A stretch of DNA of 64,000 bases from an uncultured Bacteroidales bacterium (GCA_900314925.1 OMXC01000015.1:78933-142932); one strand, 5' to 3'; counted from the stretch's first letter, positions 55,199 to 63,605 are shown. The notes: a model not told the origin generated them from the sequence alone. Numbers and translations are program-made.

Positions 55199-56794
55199 AT
55201 GGACACAAAGTACATCTTCGTTACGGGCGGCGTGGTTTCCTCTCTTGGGAAGGGCATCATCTCCGCCAGCATCGGCCGCCTGCTGCAGGCACGCGGCTAT
55301 AAGGTCACTATTCAGAAATTCGACCCCTACATCAACATCGACCCCGGCACCCTGAACCCCTACGAGCACGGCGAGTGCTACGTGACGGACGACGGTTTTG
55401 AGACCGATCTCGACCTCGGGCACTACGAGCGCTTCACGGGTATCCACACCACGCGCAACAACAGCATTACCACCGGCCGCATATACAAGACGGTCATCGA
55501 CCGCGAGCGCAAGGGCGACTACCTGGGTAAGACCATCCAGGTGGTGCCGCATATCACCGACGAAATCAAGCGTCGCATGTTGCGTGAGGACGAAAAGGAC
55601 GAGCAACTGGACTTTGTCATCACCGAGGTGGGCGGCACCATCGGCGACATCGAGAGCGCACCCTTTATGGAGGCCATCCGTCAGCTGCGATGGCAGCTGG
55701 GTCGCAACGCCGTCTGTGTTCACCTCACCTTTGTGCCTTATTTGAAGGCTGCCGACGAACTGAAAACCAAACCCACCCAGCACAGCGTCAAGGAGCTGCA
55801 AGGGATGGGAATCCAACCTGACATCCTTGTGCTCCGCACCGAGCGCCACCTCGACGACCACCTGCGCATGAAGGTGGCGTCGTTCTGCAACGTCGACCTC
55901 GAATGCGTGGTGCAGAGCGAAGATATGCCGAGCATCTATGAGGTGCCGGTGAATATGCAGAAGCAGGGATTGGACGCCGCCATCCTGCGCAAGATAGGCA
56001 TCCCCGTGGGCGAGACACCGGAGATGAAGGCCTGGCACGACTTCCTCGACAAGCAGCGCAACGCCAAACGCGAAGTGCATATCGGGCTGGTGGGCAAGTA
56101 CGACCTGCAGGATGCCTACAAGAGCATTCGCGAGAGCCTCAACCTGGCCGGCATCTACAACGACATGAAGGCCAAACTGCACTTCGTCAACAGCGAGGAA
56201 ATCACCCAAGAGAATGTGGGCGAGAAACTCGAAGGATTGGCCGGCATAGTCATCTGCCCGGGATTCGGCACACGCGGCATCGAGGGCAAGATTATCGCAG
56301 CCGAATACACCCGCACCCACGACATCCCCACATTTGGCATTTGCCTCGGTATGCAGATGATGGTCATCGAGTTCGCCCGCAACGTGCTGGGCTATAAGGA
56401 TGCCAACAGCCGCGAGATGGACGAGAAAACACCGCACAATGTCATCGACATCATGGAGGAGCAGAAGAACATCACCCAGATGGGCGGCACGATGCGACTG
56501 GGTGCCTACGACTGCCAGCTCAAAGAGGGAAGCCGCGTTCATGAGGCCTACGGCAAAGAAACGCTTATCAAGGAGCGCCACCGTCATCGCTACGAGTTCA
56601 ACAATGCCTTCAAGAAGGAATATGAGGCAAAGGGTATGAAGTGTGTCGGTATCAACCCCGCCGCCGACCTGGTGGAGATAGTGGAGATACCTGAGAAACG
56701 CTGGTATATCGGCACGCAGTTCCACCCCGAATACAGCTCGTCGGTGCTGAATCCACACCCGCTGTTCATGTCGTTCGTCAAAGCCTGCATCTGA
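55199..56794 (+). CDS. pyrG: CTP synthase
   Basis: 531 aa from the ATG at 55199; the frame is open upstream only over glnN. The synthetase domain starts KYIFVTGGVVSSLGKGI and contains DPYINIDPGTLNPYEHGE. The glutaminase domain has the nucleophile Cys in FGICLGMQ and the His-Glu pair in QFHPEYSS. It converts UTP, ATP and glutamine to CTP. purF starts 1 nt after its stop. Confidence 0.97.
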   Translation: MDTKYIFVTGGVVSSLGKGIISASIGRLLQARGYKVTIQKFDPYINIDPGTLNPYEHGECYVTDDGFETDLDLGHYERFTGIHTTRNNSITTGRIYKTVIDRERKGDYLGKTIQVVPHITDEIKRRMLREDEKDEQLDFVITEVGGTIGDIESAPFMEAIRQLRWQLGRNAVCVHLTFVPYLKAADELKTKPTQHSVKELQGMGIQPDILVLRTERHLDDHLRMKVASFCNVDLECVVQSEDMPSIYEVPVNMQKQGLDAAILRKIGIPVGETPEMKAWHDFLDKQRNAKREVHIGLVGKYDLQDAYKSIRESLNLAGIYNDMKAKLHFVNSEEITQENVGEKLEGLAGIVICPGFGTRGIEGKIIAAEYTRTHDIPTFGICLGMQMMVIEFARNVLGYKDANSREMDEKTPHNVIDIMEEQKNITQMGGTMRLGAYDCQLKEGSRVHEAYGKETLIKERHRHRYEFNNAFKKEYEAKGMKCVGINPAADLVEIVEIPEKRWYIGTQFHPEYSSSVLNPHPLFMSFVKACI

Positions 56795-56795
56795 T

Positions 56796-58538
56796 ATGGA
56801 ACAGCTGAAGCATGAATGCGGCGTAGCGATGATACGCCTGCTGAAGCCGCTCGACTACTACGTCCGGAAGTACGGCACGTGGGCATACGGATTCAACAAG
56901 CTCTATCTGATGATGGAGAAGCAGCACAATCGTGGCCAGGAGGGCGCCGGCATCGCGTCGGTAAGCCTGACCAATAAGCCTGGCACAGAGTATATGTTCC
57001 GCGAGAGGGCCGAGGGTAAGGACGCCATCTCGGAGATTTTCTCCCGTGTAACAGAGGAGATGGCCGGCGAATTGCTGATGGGCCATCTGCGCTACTCCAC
57101 CACAGGCAAGAGCGGATTGCAATATGTGCATCCTTTCCTGCGCCGCAACAACTGGCGTGCCAAGAACCTCTGCCTCTGCGGCAACTTCAACATGACCAAC
57201 ATCGACGAGGTCTTCCAATTCCTCACCGCCCAAGGCCAGTCACCGCGTATCTACGGCGACTCGTACATCACGCTGGAGCTGATGGGACACCGCCTCGACC
57301 GCGAGGTGGAACGGCTGTTTGTGGAGGCAAAAGCCAAGGGTCTTGAAGGCATCGACATCACGAATTATATCGACGACCATGTAGAGATGGCAAACGTCCT
57401 TCGTACCACGATGGAGCACTACGACGGCGGCTACGTGATGTGCGGCCTCACCGGCAGCGGCGAGATGTTTTCCGTACGCGACCCCTGGGGCATCCGTCCG
57501 GCGTTCTACTACCGCAACGACGAGATAGTGGCTGTGGCCAGCGAGCGCCCCGTGCTGCAGACAACCTTCAACCTCCAGTGCGACGATATTCATGAGTTGA
57601 TGCCTGGCGAGGCCCTCATCGTGCGTCGCAACGGCGAAAGTCATTTGGAACAGATTATGCCCGCCAGGCAACTGAGCGCCTGCAGTTTTGAACGCATATA
57701 CTTCAGCCGGGGTTCCGACCGCGACATCTACCAAGAGCGTAAACGACTGGGAGAGCAGCTGACTCCAGCCATCCTGCAAGCCATCGACGGAGACATCAAG
57801 AACACCGTCTTCTCCTACATCCCCAACACCGCCGAGGTGGCCTACTACGGCATCACCGACGGCTTCCGTAAACTTCACGACGAGGTGAGGACGGAAAAGG
57901 TGGTGTGGAAAGACATCAAGATGCGTACCTTCATCGCCGACAACAGCGAGCGCAACGACCTCGCCGCCCATGTTTACGACATCAGCTACGGCTCCCTGCG
58001 GCCCTACCGTGACAACCTCGTCATCATCGACGACAGCATCGTACGAGGCACTACGCTGCGCGAGAGCATCTTCAAAATCCTCGACCGCCTGCACCCCAAG
58101 AAAATCGTGATGGTCAGCAGTTCTCCGCAGATACGCTACCCCGACTACTACGGCATCGATATGCCGCGTCTGGAGGAATTCTGCGCTTTCCGCGCCACGA
58201 TGGCCCTCATCGAGGAACGAGGCATGCGGCAGCTGGTAGCCGACACTTACCAAGCCTGCCAACGAGAGTTGATGAAGCCCAAGGAAGAGATGCACAATCG
58301 CGTGCGAGCCATCTATGAGCCCTTCACCGTCGAGGATATCAACCGTAAGATTGTGGAGATGCTCCGCCCCGAGGACATGCAGGCTCCCGTCGAGTTGGTT
58401 TTCCAAAGCATCGAAGGACTGCACAAGGCCTGCCCTAATCACCCCGGCGACTGGTACTTCACCGGCCATTACCCCACTCCCGGCGGCACCCGCCTCGCCA
58501 ACCAGGCCTTCGTGAACTATATCGACAAACAGACATAA
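56796..58538 (+). CDS. purF: Amidophosphoribosyltransferase (PurF family)
   Basis: 580 aa. The glutaminase N-terminus is MEQLKHECGVAMIRLL, where Cys8 would be the nucleophile after removal of a short propeptide. LLMGHLRYSTTGKSGL and FSVRDPWGIRPAFY follow. The PRPP-binding loop is NLVIIDDSIVRGTTLRES. The protein is longer than E. coli PurF (505 aa) because of inserts in the first domain and a C-terminal extension (about 520-580). Bacteroidota often carry such a longer paralogue next to a standard PurF, so it may be the second copy. Confidence 0.88.
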   Translation: MEQLKHECGVAMIRLLKPLDYYVRKYGTWAYGFNKLYLMMEKQHNRGQEGAGIASVSLTNKPGTEYMFRERAEGKDAISEIFSRVTEEMAGELLMGHLRYSTTGKSGLQYVHPFLRRNNWRAKNLCLCGNFNMTNIDEVFQFLTAQGQSPRIYGDSYITLELMGHRLDREVERLFVEAKAKGLEGIDITNYIDDHVEMANVLRTTMEHYDGGYVMCGLTGSGEMFSVRDPWGIRPAFYYRNDEIVAVASERPVLQTTFNLQCDDIHELMPGEALIVRRNGESHLEQIMPARQLSACSFERIYFSRGSDRDIYQERKRLGEQLTPAILQAIDGDIKNTVFSYIPNTAEVAYYGITDGFRKLHDEVRTEKVVWKDIKMRTFIADNSERNDLAAHVYDISYGSLRPYRDNLVIIDDSIVRGTTLRESIFKILDRLHPKKIVMVSSSPQIRYPDYYGIDMPRLEEFCAFRATMALIEERGMRQLVADTYQACQRELMKPKEEMHNRVRAIYEPFTVEDINRKIVEMLRPEDMQAPVELVFQSIEGLHKACPNHPGDWYFTGHYPTPGGTRLANQAFVNYIDKQT

Positions 58539-58589
58539 TCAACGAAATCAACCGAAAGATACTCAAGAAACTCAACGTTATTATATAAT

Positions 58590-59768
58590 ATGAAATCCAC
58601 AGTAAAAATAGTGTCGCTTGTCCTCTGCCTGACACTTCTCTCGTCATGCTCCATCGTGCGAGGTTTGAGAGCCGACGGCAAGGACGGCCCCAACATCTTT
58701 AGTTTCGATAAGCAGGAACACGACACCATCGCCACTGGCGACATCGTTTTCCACTTCCCTGTTGCACAAAAGCAGGCCGACTGGATTGACACAACGTATT
58801 TCTATCCTAAGCCGCATCCATGCGACTCTATGACCTTTGGGGAGGCCTTCGCCAAAGAAAGCAGTACGCAGGGAATCGTCATCATCCACAACGACAGCAT
58901 CGTCTATGAGCGTTACTGGGGAGACTTCTCGGCCGACCGCATGGCCACCATCTTCTCCATCTCCAAATCCATAACATCACTCCTATGCGGCATTGCCGTC
59001 GACGACGGCTACATCCGCAGCATCGACGACCCTGTCACCGATTACCTGCCGGAGCTGAAGAAGAAAGACCCGATGTGGCAGAAGCTGACCATCCGACACT
59101 TGCTGGACATGCGGAGCGGAATAGATTTCGACGACACCTACGAGTTCACCACGCTGAAGGACCTGAAGATGATTAATGCGATGGCGAAGCTTAACTACGG
59201 AGACAACATCATGCGGCAAATCCGCGGGCTGAAGTTCCGCTGCGAGCCAGGCACCCAACGCCGCTACGAGAGCATGACGTCGGCCATCCTCGGCGCTGTC
59301 ATCGAGCGGGCCTCGGGAAAGCGCTATGCCGACTACCTCGGCGAGCGTGTGTGGAAGCAGCTCGGTATGGAGCATCCGGCACTGGTCAACATCGACAGCC
59401 GCAAGCACGATTTCGCGCACTGCTTCGGCGGCATCACGCTCACCATCCATGACCTTGCCAAGATTGGCCGCCTCTATCTCAACAATGGAATGTGGGATAG
59501 CCGTCGCATAGTGAGCGAAGACTGGATACGGCAGACCTCCGACTGCGACACCAGCTATCACGGCTACCATTTCAACTGGTACAACATCAACTACGAAGGC
59601 TTCATCCGCCCGGAATATTCAGGCTACTATGCCCTTGGCATCTGCGAGCAGGTGCTCTACGTCAACCCACACAAGAACCTTGTCATCGTGCGTATCGGCA
59701 TGAGCAACAGCGGCCCCACAAGACTGCCAGTATTATTTGACCAGCTGGGCAGCTCCTGGCACGAATAG
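58590..59768 (+). CDS. Serine hydrolase lipoprotein (beta-lactamase/class C fold)
   Basis: 392 aa. The N-terminus MKSTVKIVSLVLCLTLLSSC fits a lipobox with Cys20, so it is probably outer-membrane anchored. The catalytic SxxK is FSISKSITSLL, and YES in RRYESMTSAI serves as the YxN/S motif. The third motif may be HxG-like near the end but is not obvious. Members include esterases, D-aminopeptidases and carboxypeptidases; resistance is not implied. It lies 51 nt after purF and ends before a strong hairpin. Confidence 0.82.
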   Translation: MKSTVKIVSLVLCLTLLSSCSIVRGLRADGKDGPNIFSFDKQEHDTIATGDIVFHFPVAQKQADWIDTTYFYPKPHPCDSMTFGEAFAKESSTQGIVIIHNDSIVYERYWGDFSADRMATIFSISKSITSLLCGIAVDDGYIRSIDDPVTDYLPELKKKDPMWQKLTIRHLLDMRSGIDFDDTYEFTTLKDLKMINAMAKLNYGDNIMRQIRGLKFRCEPGTQRRYESMTSAILGAVIERASGKRYADYLGERVWKQLGMEHPALVNIDSRKHDFAHCFGGITLTIHDLAKIGRLYLNNGMWDSRRIVSEDWIRQTSDCDTSYHGYHFNWYNINYEGFIRPEYSGYYALGICEQVLYVNPHKNLVIVRIGMSNSGPTRLPVLFDQLGSSWHE

Positions 59769-59802
59769 AAACACCCACACACATCGCTACACGCGGAACA
59801 AA

Positions 59803-59828
59803 AAAGGAGCCTCCATTAAGGCTCCTTT
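59803..59828. terminator. Bidirectional hairpin terminator
   Basis: A 9-bp stem (59803-59811 with 59820-59828) lies between convergent genes. T-runs follow on both strands (TTTATCTTTCTT on plus, TTTTTTGTTCC on minus). Confidence 0.8.
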
Positions 59829-59912
59829 ATCTTTCTTATCAACCAGGTGTCTGGCGGCATATTTATCCAATCATACCGATTTTTATGCACATACAAATTA
59901 CAGGTTTAGCCA

Positions 59913-60215
59913 TCATATCGTCCTTATCAAGGAACCGGATTCTTTCCGGAGTTCGGTTTTGCCTTTGCTTGTCTGGACGGCGATGTCGTTCCCGACCCAA
60001 TTGGCGCCGACAGCATCGCCGTTTCCAATGGTACGGACAAGCGAGCCGCTTTCCTTGCGTATCTCCACTTTGCCTTTCACGGTGGTGATCACCACCAACG
60101 ACTGGTCGGCATTAAAATTGGCGCACACGGCATCCCCGTTCCCGATAGTGCGAATCAAGGAACCGCTCTCTTTCCTCAGTTCCACCTTGCCGTTGTTGAT
60201 TTTGATGATGTTCAT
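59913..60215 (-). CDS. Small beta-propeller-like repeat protein
   Basis: 100 aa made of 2.4 near-identical repeats of about 37-41 aa. Each has GKVELRKESGSLIRTIGNGD or a close variant, followed by a variable AVxANxxxDxxVVxTT strand. The pattern and length suggest propeller blades, too few for one closed ring unless several chains assemble. It has no signal peptide, so it is cytoplasmic. Similar tiny proteins are, as far as I recall, common in Bacteroidota without known function. It may be transcribed with the HAD gene upstream, 67 nt away. Confidence 0.75.
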   Translation of the reverse strand: MNIIKINNGKVELRKESGSLIRTIGNGDAVCANFNADQSLVVITTVKGKVEIRKESGSLVRTIGNGDAVGANWVGNDIAVQTSKGKTELRKESGSLIRTI

Positions 60216-60282
60216 AGAACCGATGTTTTGTAATTAATCGTTTTAAGCGGTATTTCTACGTTGTTGTTTCGTGGTACAAATA

Positions 60283-61140
60283 TTAAGGCTTCGCCAAATG
60301 CCGTTGTGACAACAGATGCTGCTCGAAGTCGTAGTCGGCACGTATCTTGTCGAGGATGAGCTTCACGGTGGTGTGTATCTCCGAGCCCTCCGTGTAGTCG
60401 GCCTTGCACACGAAATTGACCCTATTCTCCTTTATAAGACGCTCAGCCACCGTCTTCTTCTTGCGGTTGCCATAGACGGCGATGGAGTGGCCGCCCTGCT
60501 CCTTGACGACGCTCATGCAGGGAACATCGGTCTCCCCGTCACCCATATATATCATCCGCTCGAAAGGGATGGGCCGGTCCTCTTTGGCCACAAACTCGTT
60601 GATCCTCTTGTTGTCGCTTATCTCCCGTATCCCCTTGTTGATCTTGAAGAGAAACTGCGTCTTCGTGGTATAATCCACCGCCACAGCAGGCCAGTAGGCG
60701 ACGCCATCGACGTTGTAGAGGAACGAGCAGGCGTAGATATTCTCGAAGCGCTTGGCTATCGGGGTGCCCTCAATCATCTCCTTCAACCCCGACGAATTGA
60801 TGTAGTGCTTGATGTTTATCCCGCGCGCTTTGCCGTACTGGTTGATGAGCGCGAACCACTCCTCTACACCCTTGAACAGCTCCACCATCGAGCCGAACTT
60901 GCGGAACGACTCGCGCTTCAGCGAGATGCCACAAGCCTTAGCCTCCTGCAGCATCAGGTACATATAGCACAATATCCCGCTGGCGTCGTTGGTCGTAGCC
61001 ATCTCTACGGTCTTCTGCCAGAAAGCGTCGGGGTTCTTGCCTATCGCCTGCACAAAGCCGAATTCCTGCATGTTGCCCGGCGAGAGCGTCCCGTCGAAAT
61101 CGTATATCAACGCCACATCAATCTTCTTCTTGGTAGCCAT
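60283..61140 (-). CDS. HAD-family phosphatase
   Basis: 285 aa. The nucleophile motif is ALIYDFDGTLSPGN with the catalytic Asp pair. Motif II is in HYINSSGL, and motif IV is RMIYMGDGETDVPCM with the metal-binding Asp. A large helical cap (about 25-115, with GVEEWFALINQYGKARG) lies between motifs. The substrate is not predictable; the closest feel is the phosphoserine-phosphatase-like group. It has its own promoter and heads a short leftward unit. Confidence 0.85.
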   Translation of the reverse strand: MATKKKIDVALIYDFDGTLSPGNMQEFGFVQAIGKNPDAFWQKTVEMATTNDASGILCYMYLMLQEAKACGISLKRESFRKFGSMVELFKGVEEWFALINQYGKARGINIKHYINSSGLKEMIEGTPIAKRFENIYACSFLYNVDGVAYWPAVAVDYTTKTQFLFKINKGIREISDNKRINEFVAKEDRPIPFERMIYMGDGETDVPCMSVVKEQGGHSIAVYGNRKKKTVAERLIKENRVNFVCKADYTEGSEIHTTVKLILDKIRADYDFEQHLLSQRHLAKP

Positions 61141-61174
61141 AATGCAGTCTTTTTATGTTCCAACTTTCGATTTG

Positions 61175-61182
61175 CAAAGTTA
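61175..61182 (-). promoter_or_regulatory. Bacteroidota -7 promoter box, HAD phosphatase
   Basis: TAACTTTG on the minus strand, 34 nt upstream of the ATG at 61140. Confidence 0.6.
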
Positions 61183-61509
61183 CAAATAAATCTTGAAACA
61201 ACAAAATAATTGTTCTCATATGATAAATATGCCCCTCATATTCCCGCCCGACAACCATCTTCCAACAACTCACTCGCAATTAATAGAAAGACGATTTCCC
61301 CGATCATGAACGCCCCATTTTTTAACTGTCCTGACTGTCCCAACTGTCCCACACCAACACCCCTTCATTCCCAATCAATTAATTACTCACACATTACTCA
61401 CCCACCGTCACTTCCTCCCACTCATAATTCCTAACTCATAACTCTTAACCCTTCAAGTGACTGCTGTGACCACCGACTTCATGGAGGTAACCCTATCCCG
61501 TAAAAGAGC
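61183..61509. other. Low-complexity intergenic region left of the IS
   Basis: No gene is evident. It contains three degenerate ACTGTCCC words (61326-61350) and a TAACTCATAACTCTTAAC word (61432-61449), which matches the gap at 28622-28644. The region beyond the other end of the IS also has ACTGTCCC repeats (62814-62838). Confidence 0.5.
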
Positions 61510-61545
61510 AAAAAAATGTCAACCCAAATTGCCAAAAGACAGTCG

Positions 61546-61553
61546 TATTTTTG
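61546..61553 (+). promoter_or_regulatory. -7 promoter box of the IS
   Basis: TATTTTTG, 28 nt before the OrfA ATG. The following GCATCCG also occurs after a TACTTTTG box at 63212. Confidence 0.55.
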
Positions 61554-61580
61554 CATCCGAATCCCGAACCGCTTGAAGAT

Positions 61581-61742
61581 ATGGCACGCAAGAAGAAAGA
61601 GGCGGAGAAGTCCACCGAAGTTTTGCAGTTGGAGGCCCGCATCCGCGAGCTTGAGCTGCAGAACCTTGCCTTGAACACGTTGATAGACGTGGCCGAAAGG
61701 AACGGCATTGAGATCAGAAAAAAATCTGGGGCCAAGCAGTAG
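61581..61742 (+). CDS. IS3-family OrfA (short, leucine-zipper part)
   Basis: 53 aa (MARKKKEAEKSTEVLQLEAR...) with a Leu/Ile heptad pattern (LQLEARIRELELQNLALNTL) like the C-terminal zipper of IS3 OrfA proteins. The usual N-terminal helix-turn-helix of about 50 residues is missing, and no upstream in-frame ATG would supply it. The end KKSGAKQ overlaps the A7 slippery run at 61718-61724, in the A_AAA_AAA phase expected for -1 frameshifting into OrfB. Confidence 0.75.
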   Translation: MARKKKEAEKSTEVLQLEARIRELELQNLALNTLIDVAERNGIEIRKKSGAKQ

Positions 61743-62653
61743 AGGAGCTTCACGGACAGCATGGCCTGACCATAATTGCTGCCTGTGAATTGCTTGGCCG
61801 TAGTCGTCAGGCCTTTTACAAGAAGAAGACGGACGGTGTTGAGAAACTTACGACAGAGCGTAAGATTCTTGATACCGTACACGAGATACGAGAGATAGAT
61901 CCTGGCATCGGAGGCGTGAAACTTTGGCTGATGCTGTCGACGATGTTCGGCAGCGGCCGGATGCTCGGCAGGGATGCGTTCCTGGGCCTGTTGCGCCGCC
62001 ACCAGCTGATGCAGAAACCCCGCAGGAGCCGCTCCACGACAAACTCCAACCACCGCTACCACAAGTGGAAGAACCTCGTCAAGGATTTTATCCCCACAAG
62101 GGCCAACCAACTATGGGTGAGCGACATCACCTATATAGAACTTGATAGTGGGTGCTGTTACCTGCACCTGGTCACGGATGCATACTCGAAGAAGATTGTC
62201 GGCTGGTGTCTGGCGGAATCGCTGGCGGCTGTCTTTACGCTCAGGGCGCTCCGCATGGCCATAGAACAAGCCGGTGGCGACGACTTGTCAGGACTCATCC
62301 ATCACTCCGACCGAGGTGTGCAATACTGCTGCGACCTATACGTGGAGGAACTACAGAAATACGGCATACGGATATCGATGACAGAGGACTACAAACCAAC
62401 GGACAACGGCATTGCGGAGCGAGTAAACGGTATCATTAAAGGCGAGAGCATCTACCGACAGAAAGGTCGTTTCCCGTCATACGAAAAAGCCTTGGAACAA
62501 ATAAAGCAATTTATCCTTTTCTATAATGGTCACCGGCCGCACTATAGTATTGGAATGCAGACGCCTGACATCGCCCACAAACAGGCGGGAGAGCAGAAGA
62601 AAATGTGGAAAAACAAGATTTATCAGAAAAAAAAGTATGAGTTTGCTAATTAA
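61721..62653 (+). CDS. IS3-family transposase OrfB (via -1 frameshift)
   Basis: The frame is entered at the A7 run, continuing KIWGQAVEELHGQHG to the stop at 62653 (310 codons after the shift). An internal ATG at 61790 is an alternative start. The HTH_21-like segment has FYKKKTDGVEKLTTERK, and the integrase core shows D in WVSDITYIEL, D in IHHSDRGVQY and E in NGIAERVNGIIKGE, the D-D-35-E triad. NGHRPHYSIGMQTPD closes the family pattern. All catalytic residues are present, so the element may be active. Confidence 0.88.
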   Translation, partial: KIWGQAVEELHGQHGLTIIAACELLGRSRQAFYKKKTDGVEKLTTERKILDTVHEIREIDPGIGGVKLWLMLSTMFGSGRMLGRDAFLGLLRRHQLMQKPRRSRSTTNSNHRYHKWKNLVKDFIPTRANQLWVSDITYIELDSGCCYLHLVTDAYSKKIVGWCLAESLAAVFTLRALRMAIEQAGGDDLSGLIHHSDRGVQYCCDLYVEELQKYGIRISMTEDYKPTDNGIAERVNGIIKGESIYRQKGRFPSYEKALEQIKQFILFYNGHRPHYSIGMQTPDIAHKQAGEQKKMWKNKIYQKKKYEFAN

Positions 62654-62657
62654 TCGC

Positions 62658-62665
62658 TATCTTTG
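62658..62665 (+). promoter_or_regulatory. Outward-facing promoter box at the IS right end
   Basis: TATCTTTG starts 5 nt after the transposase stop and points out of the element. No downstream rightward gene is visible before the window's rRNA, so any transcript would be noncoding or antisense to the rRNA region. Confidence 0.5.
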
Positions 62666-62685
62666 CAATCGAAAAAATATGCGGT

Positions 62686-62788
62686 TGTCAACCTTTTCAG
62701 GAATACTGTCAACGATATCAGGAAATTGTCAACTTGTCCAAGAAAACAAGTGACAACCATATCAGGAAAAGGATAAAAAAATGTCAAC
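62686..62788. repeat. TGTCAAC repeats at the IS right end
   Basis: TGTCAAC starts at 62686, 62707, 62727 and 62782, and TGACAAC starts at 62751, giving intervals of 21, 20, 24 and 31 bp. Three are followed by N4-TCAGG (62686, 62707 and 62751). The left side of the IS also has TGTCAAC at 61517. They look like binding sites, perhaps of the transposase. Confidence 0.65.
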
Positions 62789-62940
62789 CAAAATCAGTAA
62801 AAGACATTGAACTGTCCCACTGTCCCACTGTCCCACTCCAACCACCATCTGCATCATCCCACGCCGATAACCCCCTGTCATACAGCCACCACCAAATCCG
62901 GCGCCTCTCTTTTCCCCATATTTACTGACTAGACACCCTC

Positions 62941-62995
62941 TAAACGGCTACTAAACGGCTACAAGACGGCTACAAGACGGCTACAAGACAGCCAC
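62941..62995. repeat. 11-bp direct array (no mirror half)
   Basis: Five 11-bp units: TAAACGGCTAC twice, AAGACGGCTAC twice, AAGACAGCCAC. The words ACACCCTC precede it. The same start (ACACCCTC, TAAACGGCTAC, AAGACAGCCAC) recurs at 63349-63378, directly before a terminator hairpin, with only two units. Confidence 0.85.
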
Positions 62996-63356
62996 TATCC
63001 ACTGGCCACTGACCACTATTCACTTTTCGAGTAATTCGCCTTAAAATTGACCTGCGTAGCTTAGCTCCACAAGGTCGCTGACCATAGTTCGCCTAATTCG
63101 CCAAATTCGCCGTTCTTCCAATTCTCAGTTCTCATTTTTCAATTTACACAGCCACCACTATAGCGTAAAGAAAAAAAACGCAACCATTCGTAGACCGCAA
63201 TCCCGCCGTCGTACTTTTGCATCCGGATTGGGAAGCGTCCTGGCCAGCGCCAACCTCTCCAAACCCCTATAAAAGAGCCCTTTGACATACTGAGCCCCCA
63301 TTCAAATATGAACCCCCTTAACGACAATCAGCTATCCCCCAGCCACTAACACCCTC
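62996..63356. other. Non-coding region between IS and rRNA
   Basis: No open frame here has coding character. It holds TTCGCC word repeats (63079-63119), a TACTTTTG box at 63212-63219 followed by GCATCCGG as at the IS left end, and otherwise unremarkable sequence. Confidence 0.5.
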
Positions 63357-63372
63357 TAAACGGCTACAAGAC

Positions 63373-63446
63373 AGCCACCAAAAATAAAAAAAGGAGTCTC
63401 ATTTCTGAAAATCCTTAAAAAGATTGGCGGCGACCTACTTTTCCAC
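63373..63446. repeat. Direct repeat unit A of the 5S/terminator duplication
   Basis: AGCCACCAAAAATAAAAAA followed by the GGAGTCTCATTTCTGAAA hairpin and the 5S 3' end. The same 74-75 nt recur at 63646-63720, with one changed base in the hairpin. Confidence 0.9.
63391..63416 (-). terminator. Terminator after the 5S-like copy 1
   Basis: The hairpin 63391-63397 with 63410-63416 has one mismatch and is followed on the minus strand by a T-run of seven. Confidence 0.75.
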
Positions 63447-63605
63447 AGGAGTCCCAAAAGTCGAGCGCAGAGCCATGCTTGCATGAGCTATGCCGGGATG
63501 AAGGGACGTAGGCGGAGCCAACAAGTGCAGTATCATCGGCGATGTGAGGCTTAACTTCACGTTGTCGGCAGAGCCGACGCCTTCGGCACGGAATGGGAAG
63601 AGGTG
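63424..63605 (-). pseudogene. 5S rRNA-like gene with insertions in both apical loops
   Basis: Blocks of 5S sequence are identical or nearly so to the copy at 63698: 63424-63446 (3' end), 63520-63558 and 63589-63605 (CACCTCTTCCCATTCCG on the minus strand). Between the first two lies 63447-63519, an extra 73 nt at the position of the helix IV loop; between the last two lies 63559-63588, 30 nt replacing 6 nt of the helix III loop (loop C). The inserts contain their own hairpins (GTCGGC-TCT-GCCGAC in one; GTCCC with GGGAC enclosing CATGC-AA-GCATG in the other). Beyond 63605 the sequence no longer matches 5S helix II. It may be a decayed copy or an expanded 5S-like RNA. Confidence 0.7.

Larger units (their letters stand above)
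61510..62806 (+). mobile_element. IS3-family insertion sequence (ends approximate)
   Basis: The region encodes an OrfA/OrfB pair with a programmed -1 shift and a DDE transposase of the IS3 family. The outer limits given are the starts and ends of a direct repeat of about 32 bp (61510-61541 and 62775-62806: AAAAAAATGTCAACC with AAAAGACA). No terminal inverted repeat or target duplication could be found by eye, so true ends may differ. The direct arrangement could mean a second, partial copy begins at 62775. Confidence 0.7.

Noticed and set aside
58590..59768. Antibiotic-inactivating beta-lactamase
   Set aside because: Only the SxxK and a YxS motif are evident; the lipoprotein signal and the overall pattern match broad serine hydrolases, and no resistance function can be supported.
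59885..60237. A plus-strand open frame opposite the mini repeat protein
   Set aside because: The repeat structure is clean and protein-like only in the minus frame, which also has an ATG in a sensible position after the HAD gene.
62941..62995. Possible CRISPR array
   Set aside because: The units are 11 bp and directly adjacent with no spacers, and no cas gene is in the window.
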